14,526 nt of DNA from Alphaproteobacteria bacterium (GCA_026225015.1 JAMFRY010000165.1:1-14526); one strand, 5' to 3'. Numbered from the stretch's first letter, positions 1 to 6,814 are shown. Numbers and translations: made by a program. Notes: generated from the letters alone by a model not told the origin.

Positions 1-734
1 GACTCGTGGCCAAGATCGCCATGGGCTATCGCGGCTACGGCCTGCCGGTGGGCGAACTTATTTCCGAAGGCAATGTCGGCATGATGCAGGCGGTCAAGCG
101 TTTTGATCCCGATCGCGGCTTCCGCCTTTCCACCTACGCGATGTGGTGGATCCGGGCCGCCATTCAGGAATATATTCTACATTCCTGGTCGCTGGTAAAA
201 ATGGGCACCACTGCCGCGCAGAAGAAGCTTTTCTTCAACCTCCGCCGCCTGAAAGGCCAGATGCAGGCGATCGACGATGGTGATCTGAAACCCGAACATG
301 TCACCAAAATCGCCACGCTGCTCGATGTTCCGGAGCAGGATGTGGTGAACATGAACCGCCGCCTGTCTTCGCCGGATAACAGCCTGAACGCCCCCATTAA
401 AATGGACGGCGAAGGCGAATGGCAGGATTGGCTGGTGGATGAAGGCGATTCCCAGGAAACCGAATTGGCCGACCGGGAGGAGCTTACCGGCCGCAAGGCG
501 CTTCTCGCCACCGCGCTGAAAACCCTTAGCGAGCGGGAGCGTCATATCCTGGTCGAACGCCGGCTGAAGGATAACCCGACCACGCTCGAGGAACTTTCAC
601 AACAGTATAGTATTTCCCGCGAGCGCGTGCGGCAGATCGAAGTCCGCGGTTTCGAGAAACTGCAAAAATCGATGAAAGCCCAGGTCGCCGAACAGCGCCA
701 AGCGGTGCAGGCCGTACAAGCCCGAATGGCATAA
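1..734 (+). CDS. rpoH: RNA polymerase heat-shock sigma factor RpoH (sigma-32), 5' end missing
   Basis: This is the C-terminal 240 or so residues of the heat-shock sigma factor that directs RNA polymerase to heat-shock promoters. The frame is open from base 3, where ctc-gtg reads Leu-Val, so the GTG at base 6 is an internal valine and not the start. Region 2 is recognisable from GNVGMMQAVKRFDP and STYAMWWIRAAIQEYIL, the segments for -10 recognition and core binding. QKKLFFNLRRLKGQ is the RpoH box that separates this family from RpoD. Near the end TLSERERHIL and ISRERVRQIEVRGFEKL form the region 4 helix-turn-helix that reads the -35 element. About 50 N-terminal residues lie outside the window. 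The stop codon TAA (732-734) touches the left arm of a large palindromic repeat. Identity is very secure. Confidence 0.97.
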   Translation, partial: LVAKIAMGYRGYGLPVGELISEGNVGMMQAVKRFDPDRGFRLSTYAMWWIRAAIQEYILHSWSLVKMGTTAAQKKLFFNLRRLKGQMQAIDDGDLKPEHVTKIATLLDVPEQDVVNMNRRLSSPDNSLNAPIKMDGEGEWQDWLVDEGDSQETELADREELTGRKALLATALKTLSERERHILVERRLKDNPTTLEELSQQYSISRERVRQIEVRGFEKLQKSMKAQVAEQRQAVQAVQARMA

Positions 735-877
735 AACGCCCTTGAAAACCCTACTAGGCTGGCCGCCTAGCACCGCATTTCTTGCGCTACGGTGCTCGCG
801 TACTTCAAGTACGCTCCGCTCCGGTGCTCGAAAAACGGCACTATGCGACTCAGCCTAGCGGGTTTTGAAAGGCGTTT
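734..877. repeat. Composite palindromic repeat between rpoH and dksA
   Basis: The outer arms are 734-761 and 851-877. The right arm, reverse-complemented, matches the left over about 27 bases with only small differences (aaacgcc, tgaaaaccc and ctaggctg are shared). Nested inside are a near-perfect 17-base palindrome at 798-814 (gcgtacttcaagtacgc) and gcaccg (770-775), which can pair with cggtgc at 790-795 or 822-827. The nine-base direct repeat cggtgctcg occurs at 790-798 and 822-830. The whole could fold into a long cruciform or a structured RNA at the rpoH 3' end. It looks like a dispersed intergenic repeat of REP or MITE type, but copy number cannot be judged from one window. Confidence 0.75.
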
Positions 878-895
878 AGGGCGGCAAAACGAAGA

Positions 896-918
896 GGGGG
901 GCTTTCGCCCCCCATTTT
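896..918. terminator. Bidirectional intrinsic terminator between rpoH and dksA
   Basis: Seven G-C pairs (896-902 with 907-913) enclose a four-base TTTC loop. On the plus strand the stem is followed by ATTTT. On the minus strand it is followed by CTCTTCGTTTTG, a weaker T-rich tail. It lies immediately beyond the dksA stop codon and about 160 bases after rpoH, so it can serve both convergent genes. Confidence 0.75.
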
Positions 919-1333
919 AATCGTCGCGGTGTACCCGCTCCATGCGTTCATGGCGTTCCTGCGCCTCGATGGAGAGTGTGGCGATCGGACGGGCTTCCAG
1001 GCGGCGCAGGCCGATCGGCTCTCCACTTTCTTCGCAATAGCCATAGGTTCCGGCTTCTATCCGGGCCAGCGCCTGGTCGATCTTGCCGATCAGCTTGCGG
1101 GCGCGGTCGCGCGTGCGCAGTTCCAGCGCCCGGTCTGTCTCCACGCTCGCGCGGTCGGTGATGTCGGGTTCCAGAATGCCGCCTTCGGAAAGGGAGGCGA
1201 GCGTCCCGGTGGCTTCTTTAACGAGGTCTGATCTCCAGCGGAGCAATTTTTGCCGGAAATACTCAGACTGGACCGGGTTCATAAACGCCTCATCATCCGA
1301 GGGTTTATAATCCGGAGGCAAGGAAATGAGCAT
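917..1333 (-). CDS. dksA: RNA polymerase-binding transcription factor DksA (single-cysteine alphaproteobacterial type)
   Basis: This 138-residue protein is of the DksA family, which enters the RNA polymerase secondary channel and tunes rRNA and stress promoters together with ppGpp. The coiled-coil part is seen around DLVKEATGTLASLSEGG and TDRASVETDRALELRTRDRARKL, including the acidic tip DITDRAS. The former zinc finger reads YGYCEESGEPI ... ATLSIEAQERHE. Only the first of the four cysteines remains, as is known for Rhodobacter sphaeroides DksA and typical of the class. The ATG at 1333 is chosen because AAGGA stands ten bases upstream and the product begins MLISLPPDY, the usual start. The frame stays open a further 78 codons upstream, but that extension resembles nothing. 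The gene follows fliX on the same strand after 124 bases and ends at a shared terminator. Confidence 0.94.
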   Translation of the reverse strand: MLISLPPDYKPSDDEAFMNPVQSEYFRQKLLRWRSDLVKEATGTLASLSEGGILEPDITDRASVETDRALELRTRDRARKLIGKIDQALARIEAGTYGYCEESGEPIGLRRLEARPIATLSIEAQERHERMERVHRDD

Positions 1334-1457
1334 GCCGTCGGTATCCTTATCATTACGAAACAGGCCAATCACCAACGACCGCCTATGCAACTGAGGCGGG
1401 CTTATAGCGATGGGTCGGCAACAAGCCAAGGCCGGGTTTCTGCCGCAAAAACGGCGA

Positions 1458-1877
1458 TCAACCCGGTTCCACACCCCGCCGAAGCAATTCGATCTTCGCC
1501 CGCAACCGGATCGCCGACAGAACACCTGCCAGCCCCGGATCGGTGACGTTGGCAGGCTCGCGCGCAAGCGAGAGGAGTCTCACGATCTCCTGCCCCTCAC
1601 CCGCCGGCGATAACAGGCCATGCTGTAATTCCTCCAGCGCATCGAGCACGGCAAAACCATGGCGGCGGCCGTTTTTGTTCGCCGTGGTCTCGGTTTCGGC
1701 CTCTTGCAAAGCAAGCATGCCGATCAGCCCCACTGGCTGCGCCTCCCGCGCCTGCGCCACCCCCTCCGCCGCCGGGCTCTCGGCCGCGACGCTGAACCCG
1801 CCTTGCCCAGCGGCGGACCTTGTTGCCCGGACGCCGGCAATGCCATACGCCCCGCCAACGCCGTTAACGCGGCTCAT
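1458..1877 (-). CDS. fliX: Flagellar assembly regulator FliX
   Basis: This 139-residue cytoplasmic protein matches the FliX family, known in Caulobacter as the partner that couples flagellar basal-body assembly to the sigma-54 activator FlbD. The diagnostic C-terminal part is LIGMLALQEA, then HGFAVLDALEELQHGLL, then DPGLAGVLSAIRLRAKIELLRRG. The N-terminal third (GGFSVAAESPAAEGV) is low-complexity linker as in other FliX proteins. The ATG at 1877 has AGGA six bases upstream. The upstream 29 in-frame codons are arginine- and cysteine-rich and lack family resemblance, so they are not included. The gene is divergent from flgI, as in Caulobacter, with a FlbD-like palindrome about 50 bases upstream of the start that could affect both genes. 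Confidence 0.93.
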   Translation of the reverse strand: MSRVNGVGGAYGIAGVRATRSAAGQGGFSVAAESPAAEGVAQAREAQPVGLIGMLALQEAETETTANKNGRRHGFAVLDALEELQHGLLSPAGEGQEIVRLLSLAREPANVTDPGLAGVLSAIRLRAKIELLRRGVEPG

Positions 1878-1928
1878 GCCCGATCCTGGCGGCGGGCGGC
1901 GACAATTCCTGCCGCGTTGCGCCCCGTT

Positions 1929-1945
1929 CCGGCAGATTTTGCCGG
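1929..1945. promoter_or_regulatory. Putative FlbD enhancer (ftr-like) palindrome
   Basis: CCGGCA-gattt-TGCCGG is a perfect six-base inverted repeat with a five-base spacer. It is centred about 90 bases upstream of the -24 element of the flgI promoter, the distance at which FlbD ftr enhancers act in Caulobacter. Resemblance to ftr is from memory, and FlbD binding is inferred from the neighbouring fliX and sigma-54 promoter. Confidence 0.6.
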
Positions 1946-2027
1946 GCCAGTAGGAAAGCCGCACAGGCCGGTTGCATGGTTCACTGATTTCGCGAGGGTT
2001 TTTCTCAACATATTCTCCGTCTCATTC

Positions 2028-2043
2028 TGGCACGGCTTTTGCT
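2028..2043 (+). promoter_or_regulatory. Sigma-54 (RpoN) promoter of flgI
   Basis: TGGCACG-gctt-TTGCT matches the -24/-12 consensus TGGCACG-N4-TTGC[AT] at every fixed position, with GG at 2029-2030 and GC at 2041-2042. Transcription would begin near base 2054, leaving a leader of about 68 bases before the flgI ATG. It points toward flgI-flgJ-flbY. Confidence 0.88.
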
Positions 2044-2121
2044 GATCAGCGTTGCATCAATACTGTTCAGCACTTCAGGTCCCCGCAATATGCTCCGAAA
2101 TCCTTAACCAAAAGCTTTACA

Positions 2122-3249
2122 ATGAATTTCCTGCCTCACCCGTTCCTTCGCCTCTTCCTTGCCAGTCTTGTGGTTTTGACTGCGCTTGTCCCGCTCGGCG
2201 CCGCCGCCCAGGTACGAATCAAGGATATCACGGACATCCAGGGCATCCGCGACAACCAGCTGGTCGGCTATGGCCTGGTGGTCGGCTTGCACGGGACTGG
2301 CGACAGCCTGCAAAATGCGGTGTTCACCAAGCAATCCTTGATCGGCATGTTGGGACGGCTTGGCATCAACACCCAGGCGCTGGCTTCCCAGTTGCAAACC
2401 AAAGACGTCGCCGCCGTCATGGTCACCGCCAACCTGCCGGCTTTCATCCATACCGGCGAGCGGATCGACGTCACCGCCTCGGCTTTAGGCGACGCCAAGG
2501 ACCTGACCGGCGGCACCCTTCTGGTCACCCCCCTGCTGGGCGCCGACGGCGCGGTTTATGCCGTGGCGCAGGGCTCGACAGTCACCGGCGCCATCACCGC
2601 CTCCGGCGCCAACGCCTCTATTACCCAGGGGGTTCCGACCGTTGGCCGAATTTCCAACGGCGCCATAGTCGAGCGCGCGGTAAACTTCTCATTGGCTTCC
2701 AACACCAATCCCGACCTGCAACTCCGCAACCCGGACTTCACTACCGCCGAGAACATCGCCGCGGCGGTCAACAATACGCTGGGCGCCGGCGCCGCGACGG
2801 TGACAGATCCACGCACCGTCGCCCTCAACCTCGCCGGCCGGGATGTTGTGCAGTCGCTCGCCGCCATCGAGGACCTGGATGTGGTGCCCTCCTCCCCCGC
2901 TACCGTTGTCGTCGATGAATCCACAGGCACCATCGTCATCGGCGCCGATGTACGGGTCAGCGAGATCGCCATCGCCCAGGGCAACCTTACCATTCAGGTC
3001 ACCGAGACTCCGCAGGTCAGCCAACCCGGCCCGTTCTCCAAAACCGGCAGCACCGTCACGACCTCGACCACGGCGATCTCGGTCAATAAAAACCCTGGCA
3101 AGCAGCTCGCCATTCTCGATGGCGGCGTCAGCCTGCAACAGCTTGTTTCGGGGTTGAATTCGCTCGGCGTCGCCCCGCATGACATGATCAGCATTCTGCA
3201 AACCATCAAGGCCGCGGGCGCGCTGCAAGCCGATCTGGTGGTGCAATGA
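2122..3249 (+). CDS. flgI: Flagellar P-ring protein FlgI
   Basis: This 375-residue periplasmic protein forms the P ring, the bushing around the flagellar rod in the peptidoglycan layer. Residues 1-29 are a Sec signal peptide with a leucine-rich core (LFLASLVVLTALVPLG) and an AAA/Q cleavage site. The mature protein opens with VRIKDITDIQGIRDNQLVGYGLVVGL, the family hallmark, followed by GTGDS and FTKQSLIGMLGRLGI. Near the C terminus are KPG-like KNPGKQLAILDGGVSLQQLV and ISILQTIKAAGALQADLVV. Length fits the family. The ATG at 2122 is chosen for the signal peptide. An extended frame from 1972 has no secretory character and would contain the sigma-54 promoter. No strong Shine-Dalgarno sequence is visible. 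The stop overlaps the flgJ start by four bases. Confidence 0.97.
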   Translation: MNFLPHPFLRLFLASLVVLTALVPLGAAAQVRIKDITDIQGIRDNQLVGYGLVVGLHGTGDSLQNAVFTKQSLIGMLGRLGINTQALASQLQTKDVAAVMVTANLPAFIHTGERIDVTASALGDAKDLTGGTLLVTPLLGADGAVYAVAQGSTVTGAITASGANASITQGVPTVGRISNGAIVERAVNFSLASNTNPDLQLRNPDFTTAENIAAAVNNTLGAGAATVTDPRTVALNLAGRDVVQSLAAIEDLDVVPSSPATVVVDESTGTIVIGADVRVSEIAIAQGNLTIQVTETPQVSQPGPFSKTGSTVTTSTTAISVNKNPGKQLAILDGGVSLQQLVSGLNSLGVAPHDMISILQTIKAAGALQADLVVQ

Positions 3250-3518
3250 ACATTGCTGGCCTGTCTGGCGCCTACGCGCCCAATTCCGCGGCCATCGCCA
3301 AACAGGCGAAGGAATTTGAGTCCATGGCGATCAGCCAGATGCTCGCCCCGATGTTCGCGACGGTCGATACGCCGGATCCCATGTTCGGCGGCAGCTCCGC
3401 GGAGAAAACCTTTCAGCCCTTTCTGCTGGACGCCATCGCCAAACAGATGGAAGCCGGCGGCGGCCTCGGACTGGCCAGTCAAATTGCCACCGTATTGAAG
3501 GAGAAGCCCGTGCAATGA
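3246..3518 (+). CDS. flgJ: Rod-binding protein, FlgJ N-terminal domain type (CheL)
   Basis: This 90-residue protein corresponds to the rod-binding domain of FlgJ, which caps and scaffolds rod assembly in the periplasm. The motif run is AKQAKEFESMAISQMLAPMF, then MFGGSSAEKTFQPFLLDAIAKQM, then GGLGLASQI. The muramidase domain present in enterobacterial FlgJ is absent. This is normal in alphaproteobacteria, where the gene is often called cheL and follows flgI. The ATG overlaps the flgI stop (ATGA) and the stop overlaps the next ATG, so the three genes are almost certainly translationally coupled in one sigma-54-driven operon. Confidence 0.93.
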   Translation: MNIAGLSGAYAPNSAAIAKQAKEFESMAISQMLAPMFATVDTPDPMFGGSSAEKTFQPFLLDAIAKQMEAGGGLGLASQIATVLKEKPVQ

Positions 3519-3889
3519 GTAACCTTGAACCCTCGAACTGGACCGCTTCCGCCAAAGTTCTGGCCCTCATCCTGGAGTGCGAAAACGAAGCCTTGCGGGC
3601 AGGCGATTTCACCGCCGCCGCCGCCTTGCTGCCGGCCAAGCGCGCCGCAATCGAAGCCATGGACTCGGCAAAGCCGGACGGTCCGAAACCGCATTTAGGC
3701 GAAATCCTGCGCCGGCTCGATATTCTGGCGGCCGAAAATCGCGAGCTGCTCAAGCGCAGTATCTCCATTCAGTCTCACCTGCTTGGCATCATCGCCGGCG
3801 CGGCCCGCGCCGCTTCCGCCTTCGGTTATGGCAATAGCGGCAAGTCGGGCATGCGCGGCGGCGCCTTCACGCTCTCCGCCAACGCGTAA
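3515..3889 (+). CDS. FlbY/FlgN-like flagellar protein
   Basis: This small, mostly helical 124-residue protein starts inside the flgJ stop codon. The helical hairpin is visible as VLALILECENEALRAGDFTAAAALLPAKRAAIEAM and LGEILRRLDILAAENRELLKRSISIQ. The C terminus FGYGNSGKSG with a disordered tail resembles the Tyr-Gly-x-x-Gly end of FlgN-type secretion chaperones and of the FlbY proteins that follow flgI-cheL in Caulobacter. A role as a flagellar export chaperone is inferred from this shape and from operon position. It is the last gene before a strong terminator. Overall flagellar membership is secure, the exact function is not. Confidence 0.8.
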   Translation: MSNLEPSNWTASAKVLALILECENEALRAGDFTAAAALLPAKRAAIEAMDSAKPDGPKPHLGEILRRLDILAAENRELLKRSISIQSHLLGIIAGAARAASAFGYGNSGKSGMRGGAFTLSANA

Positions 3890-3899
3890 GTAACTGATC

Positions 3900-3929
3900 C
3901 GGCGGAATTCTGGAAAATTCCGCCGTTTT
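3900..3929 (+). terminator. Rho-independent terminator of the flgI operon
   Basis: A ten-pair stem CGGCGGAATT / AATTCCGCCG (3900-3909 with 3916-3925), with a six-base loop, is followed directly by TTTT. It starts about ten bases after the flbY-like stop codon. Confidence 0.88.
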
Positions 3930-4024
3930 CATCCGGGCTTTAACCTTAACACCCTGGATGCTTGGGGGCCGGCATGCCATTTTGTCAGCCATGCGGATGA
4001 CCAAACGATGACGGAAGCACGACC

Positions 4025-5206
4025 CTGAAACCCTACGGTATCGCGGCAACGCTGAGCGATGCCGTCGCCCTGACATCCGCCTTCGGCGCCGGCGCGAGCA
4101 TTCAGCTGGGCGCTCAATCGGCTGGCGGGTCGGATATTCTGTCCCCTGCAGCGCTGGTCCTGCTACCCGAAGAGGCGCAAGCGGCGCTGCAACTGGGCCG
4201 GCCGCAATACATCTTCACATTCGGAAATACCGAATCTGCTCTGGCGCCTGCCATGATCGGTCCGGTGATGGATCAACTTGCAACCGGTTCCGGCACCGGG
4301 TTTTTATGCGCTTGCCTCGCAGCACCTTGGCTGGGCCGTTCGGTCTATCAGGGCCACCTGTTCCAGAACGGCAGAATGCAATGTGATCTGAAGCGCGATC
4401 TTTTCCCACATATCGACGGAGCCATCGGCATTGTGGCGTACCCAATCATCGCGGCGGGCGCCCAGGCCATCCGGCTTGAGCTTACCGCCATGAAGGAGCG
4501 CGGCATTCGCCTGGCCTTGCTCGACGCCGTAGACGAGGATCAATGCAGCGTCATCGCGCAGGCGGTTGCCCGGCAACCCATCCTCGCCGGTCCCGCCTGG
4601 CTTTGCCCCGCCTGGCTTTGTCCGGCCCGGCTCTGTCCTGCTGGGTTGGAGCCACAATCCGAACCGCAATCCGAACCGTACTCCGAACCGCACTCCCTGG
4701 GCGAGGCTGCATCGCCTGCCCTTGGCCCGCTTGCCATGCTCTCCGGCGCGCTGGATCGGCAAACTCTGGTCCAAACCGCGGCCGCCCGGCTTTCGATGCC
4801 GGTTATGGACCTGGATTCTTCAAATCCAAACCCGGCCGAGCAGGTGGCCCAGGCGCTGGAATTTGCGCGGCCTTTTTTCGGCAAGACCCCGTTTCTCATC
4901 ACCAGCTCGGCACCGCCGGATAAAATCAGGGCTGATTTTCCGGCCACGGAAATGCTTGCCGCCATCGCGCGCGCGCTCCACGGCGCCGGCATCCGCAATT
5001 TTCTGCTTAACGGCAACGACACCGCCGCCGCCATTCTTCGCGAATTTGGCCTAACCCGGCTGACAGCAGGCGCCGCCTTTGCCGGCCTGCGCTGGCTTCA
5101 TGGGCAGGATAGCAGATTTTTAATCAAACCCGGTGGGTTTGGGGCGAAGAATCTTTTTTTGTACGATTTTGAGCCACAGACTCGCCTTAATGAACCGGCT
5201 GAATGA
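4025..5206 (+). CDS. Divergent four-carbon acid sugar kinase (OtnK/DUF1537-like), CTG start, probably inactive
   Basis: OtnK-type kinases phosphorylate D-threonate or D-erythronate. Homology is visible at TFGNTESALAPAMIGPVMDQL and GRSVYQGHLF (residues 105-113), and in the C-terminal nucleotide-binding part at LLNGNDTAAAIL and KPGGFGAKNLF. Homology begins well upstream of the first ATG (4253). After the in-frame stop at 3998-4000 the only sensible start is CTG at 4025, with GGAAG seven bases upstream, giving 393 residues, the family length. The expected N-terminal DDLTGA-type motif reads ATLSDA and the GGETS-type motif reads GNDTA, so catalysis is doubtful. Two minisatellite tracts lie in the domain linker (residues 190-224). 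It is followed four bases later by the glycosyltransferase. It could be a decaying gene or a repurposed one. The fold assignment is fairly sure, the activity is not. Confidence 0.72.
   Translation: MKPYGIAATLSDAVALTSAFGAGASIQLGAQSAGGSDILSPAALVLLPEEAQAALQLGRPQYIFTFGNTESALAPAMIGPVMDQLATGSGTGFLCACLAAPWLGRSVYQGHLFQNGRMQCDLKRDLFPHIDGAIGIVAYPIIAAGAQAIRLELTAMKERGIRLALLDAVDEDQCSVIAQAVARQPILAGPAWLCPAWLCPARLCPAGLEPQSEPQSEPYSEPHSLGEAASPALGPLAMLSGALDRQTLVQTAAARLSMPVMDLDSSNPNPAEQVAQALEFARPFFGKTPFLITSSAPPDKIRADFPATEMLAAIARALHGAGIRNFLLNGNDTAAAILREFGLTRLTAGAAFAGLRWLHGQDSRFLIKPGGFGAKNLFLYDFEPQTRLNEPAE
4592..4651 (+). repeat. 15-base coding minisatellite, four units
   Basis: Four units of ccc-gcc-tgg-ctt-tgc type encode PAWLC, PAWLC, PARLC and PAGLE. 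The first two units differ at one base and later ones are progressively diverged, so the tract grew by in-frame duplication inside the kinase-like gene. Confidence 0.85.
4655..4702 (+). repeat. 12-base coding minisatellite, three units plus a degenerate fourth
   Basis: Units caatccgaaccg (4655-4666 and 4667-4678) and tactccgaaccg (4679-4690) encode QSEP, QSEP, YSEP. A degenerate fourth unit encodes HSLG. The tract begins three bases after the 15-base tract and is unrelated to it in sequence. Confidence 0.85.
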
Positions 5207-5210
5207 AACC

Positions 5211-5984
5211 ATGCTCATAGAACCTATCTCTCAGACCCGGTCTGACACACAACCCGACTCCCCGCTCCTCTCGGTCGTCGTGCCGGTGCATAATGAGGCG
5301 CCGAATCTGCAACCGCTGATCACCGCCATCGGCGAGGCGCTGGCCGGTATCGACCACGAGATCGTGTATGTCGATGATGGCAGCTCCGATGCAACACCCA
5401 CCATCCTGGCGCGGCTGGCGGCGGAGTTGCCAACGCTCGTTCATATCCGACATCGGGCAAGCTGCGGGCAGTCCGCCGCCGTGATCACGGGCGTGCGCGC
5501 CGCACGGGGCATCTATATCGCCACCCTGGATGGCGACGGCCAGAACGATCCCGCCGATATTCCCGCTTTGCTGGAGGCGGCGCTGACCGCCGAGTCCACC
5601 GGCCCCAAACCGGTCCTCATCGCCGGCCACCGCACCACCCGCCGGGATTCAGACGCCAAACGCTGGGGTTCGCGCATCGCCAATGCAGTACGCAGCCGGA
5701 TGCTGAAGGACGGCACGCCCGATACCGGCTGCGGACTGAAACTCTTCCGCCGCGCCGCCTTTCTGGAAATCCCGCATTTCAACCACATGCACCGTTTTAT
5801 CCCGGCTTTGTTCATCCGCGCCGGCGGCCATGTGGTCTCGGTGCCGGTTCGGCATCACGCGCGCGCCCATGGCGCCTCGCATTACGGGACCTGGGACCGT
5901 TTGAAGGTCGGCATTGTTGATCTCTTCGGCGTCGCCTGGCTGCAACGCCGCTGGAATCAGCCGCAAATCGATCCAAACGCATGA
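5211..5984 (+). CDS. GT2 family glycosyltransferase (polyprenyl-phosphate sugar transferase type)
   Basis: This 257-residue GT-A fold enzyme is predicted to transfer a sugar from a nucleotide donor to a lipid phosphate at the cytoplasmic membrane, like dolichol-phosphate mannosyltransferases. Motifs in order are LSVVVPVHNEAPNL for nucleotide binding, YVDDGSSD, and DGDGQNDPADIPAL, whose DGDGQ is the metal-binding DxD equivalent. Next is DTGCGLKLFRR, then HRFIPALFIRAGG and HHARAHGASHYG near the acceptor side. There are no C-terminal transmembrane helices, so it is of the soluble Dpm1 type. The ATG at 5211 follows the kinase-like stop by four bases and starts a family-like N terminus. ATG at 5190 would add seven residues and overlap the upstream gene. 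It overlaps the next gene by ATGA. Sugar and acceptor are unknown. Confidence 0.88.
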   Translation: MLIEPISQTRSDTQPDSPLLSVVVPVHNEAPNLQPLITAIGEALAGIDHEIVYVDDGSSDATPTILARLAAELPTLVHIRHRASCGQSAAVITGVRAARGIYIATLDGDGQNDPADIPALLEAALTAESTGPKPVLIAGHRTTRRDSDAKRWGSRIANAVRSRMLKDGTPDTGCGLKLFRRAAFLEIPHFNHMHRFIPALFIRAGGHVVSVPVRHHARAHGASHYGTWDRLKVGIVDLFGVAWLQRRWNQPQIDPNA

Positions 5985-6667
5985 ACCAGGGGAGCATGCC
6001 ATCCCGCAGCGCTGTCTCCGATTCCGCTGCCGCCCGTGCCGTGAAGCCGGCGCTGATGGCGGGCGCGATGATTGCCATCGCGTTCAGCCTGCCAATGCTG
6101 GGCGCCGCCTCCGCGCAATCGACATTGCAGCATCTGGTCAGCGAAGGCGGTGTTCGCGGCCCGGCTTTGTTCCTGCTGCTGGCCACCATGCTCACCGCAA
6201 TCGGCCTACCGCGGCAGATCCCGGCTTTCGTCGCCGGCTATTCGTTTGGCGCCTGGGATGGTGCGGCCATCGCGCTGCTCAGCCAAATCCTGGCCTGCGG
6301 CATCGATTTCTCCTGGTCGCGCATGCTGGGCCGATCCTTTGTCTATCGCCGCTTCGGTTCGGCCTTGCGCAAGATCGATTCAACGCTCGCGGCTCGGCCT
6401 TTCATTGCCACCCTGGCGTTCCGGCTGATGCCGGTCGGCAGCAACATCCTGCTTAACCTTGCAGCCGGGCTGTCTTCGGTGCGCGCTTTGCCGTTCATCA
6501 CCGCCTCGGCCATTGGCTTCATTCCGCAAACGGTTATCTTCGCATTGATCGGCCGCGGCAGCGCACCCTCCCATGCCTATGTGCTTTGCATCGGCATCGC
6601 AATGTTCGTGTTATCGGCCGTCTGCGGCCTAATGCTGCTGCGAAAATACCGGCAGCTCGCTATTTAG
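5981..6667 (+). CDS. VTT-domain (TVP38/TMEM64, DedA-related) membrane protein
   Basis: This 228-residue polytopic inner-membrane protein is coupled to the glycosyltransferase by a four-base overlap. Hydrophobic stretches lie near residues 22-45, 62-78, 85-105, 143-165, 172-190 and 198-220. The VTT signature is visible as GLPRQIPAFVAGYSFGAWDG, with the G-x-x-x-G loop, and FRLMPVGSNILLNLAAGLSSV, with the arginine and proline typical of the re-entrant half. VTT proteins are linked to lipid scrambling or transport. With a neighbouring lipid-sugar transferase, a role in envelope glycolipid assembly is a reasonable inference. A second possible start at 5996 has AGGGG just upstream, removing five residues. 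No clear terminator follows. Confidence 0.85.
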   Translation: MNQGSMPSRSAVSDSAAARAVKPALMAGAMIAIAFSLPMLGAASAQSTLQHLVSEGGVRGPALFLLLATMLTAIGLPRQIPAFVAGYSFGAWDGAAIALLSQILACGIDFSWSRMLGRSFVYRRFGSALRKIDSTLAARPFIATLAFRLMPVGSNILLNLAAGLSSVRALPFITASAIGFIPQTVIFALIGRGSAPSHAYVLCIGIAMFVLSAVCGLMLLRKYRQLAI

Positions 6668-6753
6668 GCCAAAAAGGCGGGGCGCTTTTCGGGAGCGGTT
6701 TCAAGAATCCAGCGCGGCCTATGCTCCATTGAACGCGGGCGTTCGCTTGGCTA

Positions 6754-6800
6754 GAGCAACATCCGATCAAATGGAATCATCTGATCGGATAAAGTTGCTC
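6754..6800. repeat. Intergenic palindrome, copy 1
   Basis: gagcaac-atccgatca at the left pairs with tgatcggat-aaa-gttgctc at the right. Sixteen base pairs form, with a three-base bulge and a central loop of about 12 bases. The left end shares the core tagagc...ccgatcaa with the palindrome that begins fifteen bases after it. Confidence 0.75.
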
Positions 6801-6814
6801 GCCAAAACAAAGAG

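Noticed and set aside
1432..1466. Hairpin at the fliX 3' end as a terminator
   Set aside because: The CCGGGTT/AACCCGG arms pair imperfectly and no T-tract follows on the minus strand.
1334..1567. N-terminal extension of dksA by 78 codons
   Set aside because: Arginine- and cysteine-rich, not family-like, and it runs through the 3' end of fliX; a good ribosome-binding site supports ATG 1333.
2104..2118. CtrA-type box (TTAA-N7-TTAA) just before flgI
   Set aside because: Only the first half is present; the second reads CTTT.
1972..2121. Upstream start for flgI
   Set aside because: It would include the sigma-54 promoter in the coding region and bury the signal peptide.
2052..2918. 288-codon arginine-rich frame overlapping flgI
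   Set aside because: It is a shadow of flgI in a GC-rich genome; composition is typical of out-of-frame translation.
4540..5054. Several alternative frames over the minisatellites
   Set aside because: They arise because the repeat units lack stops in all frames; only the OtnK-like frame shows homology on both sides.
6731..6744. Small palindrome gaacgc-gg-gcgttc as a terminator
   Set aside because: Two-base loop and no T-tract; likely chance in this repeat-rich gap.
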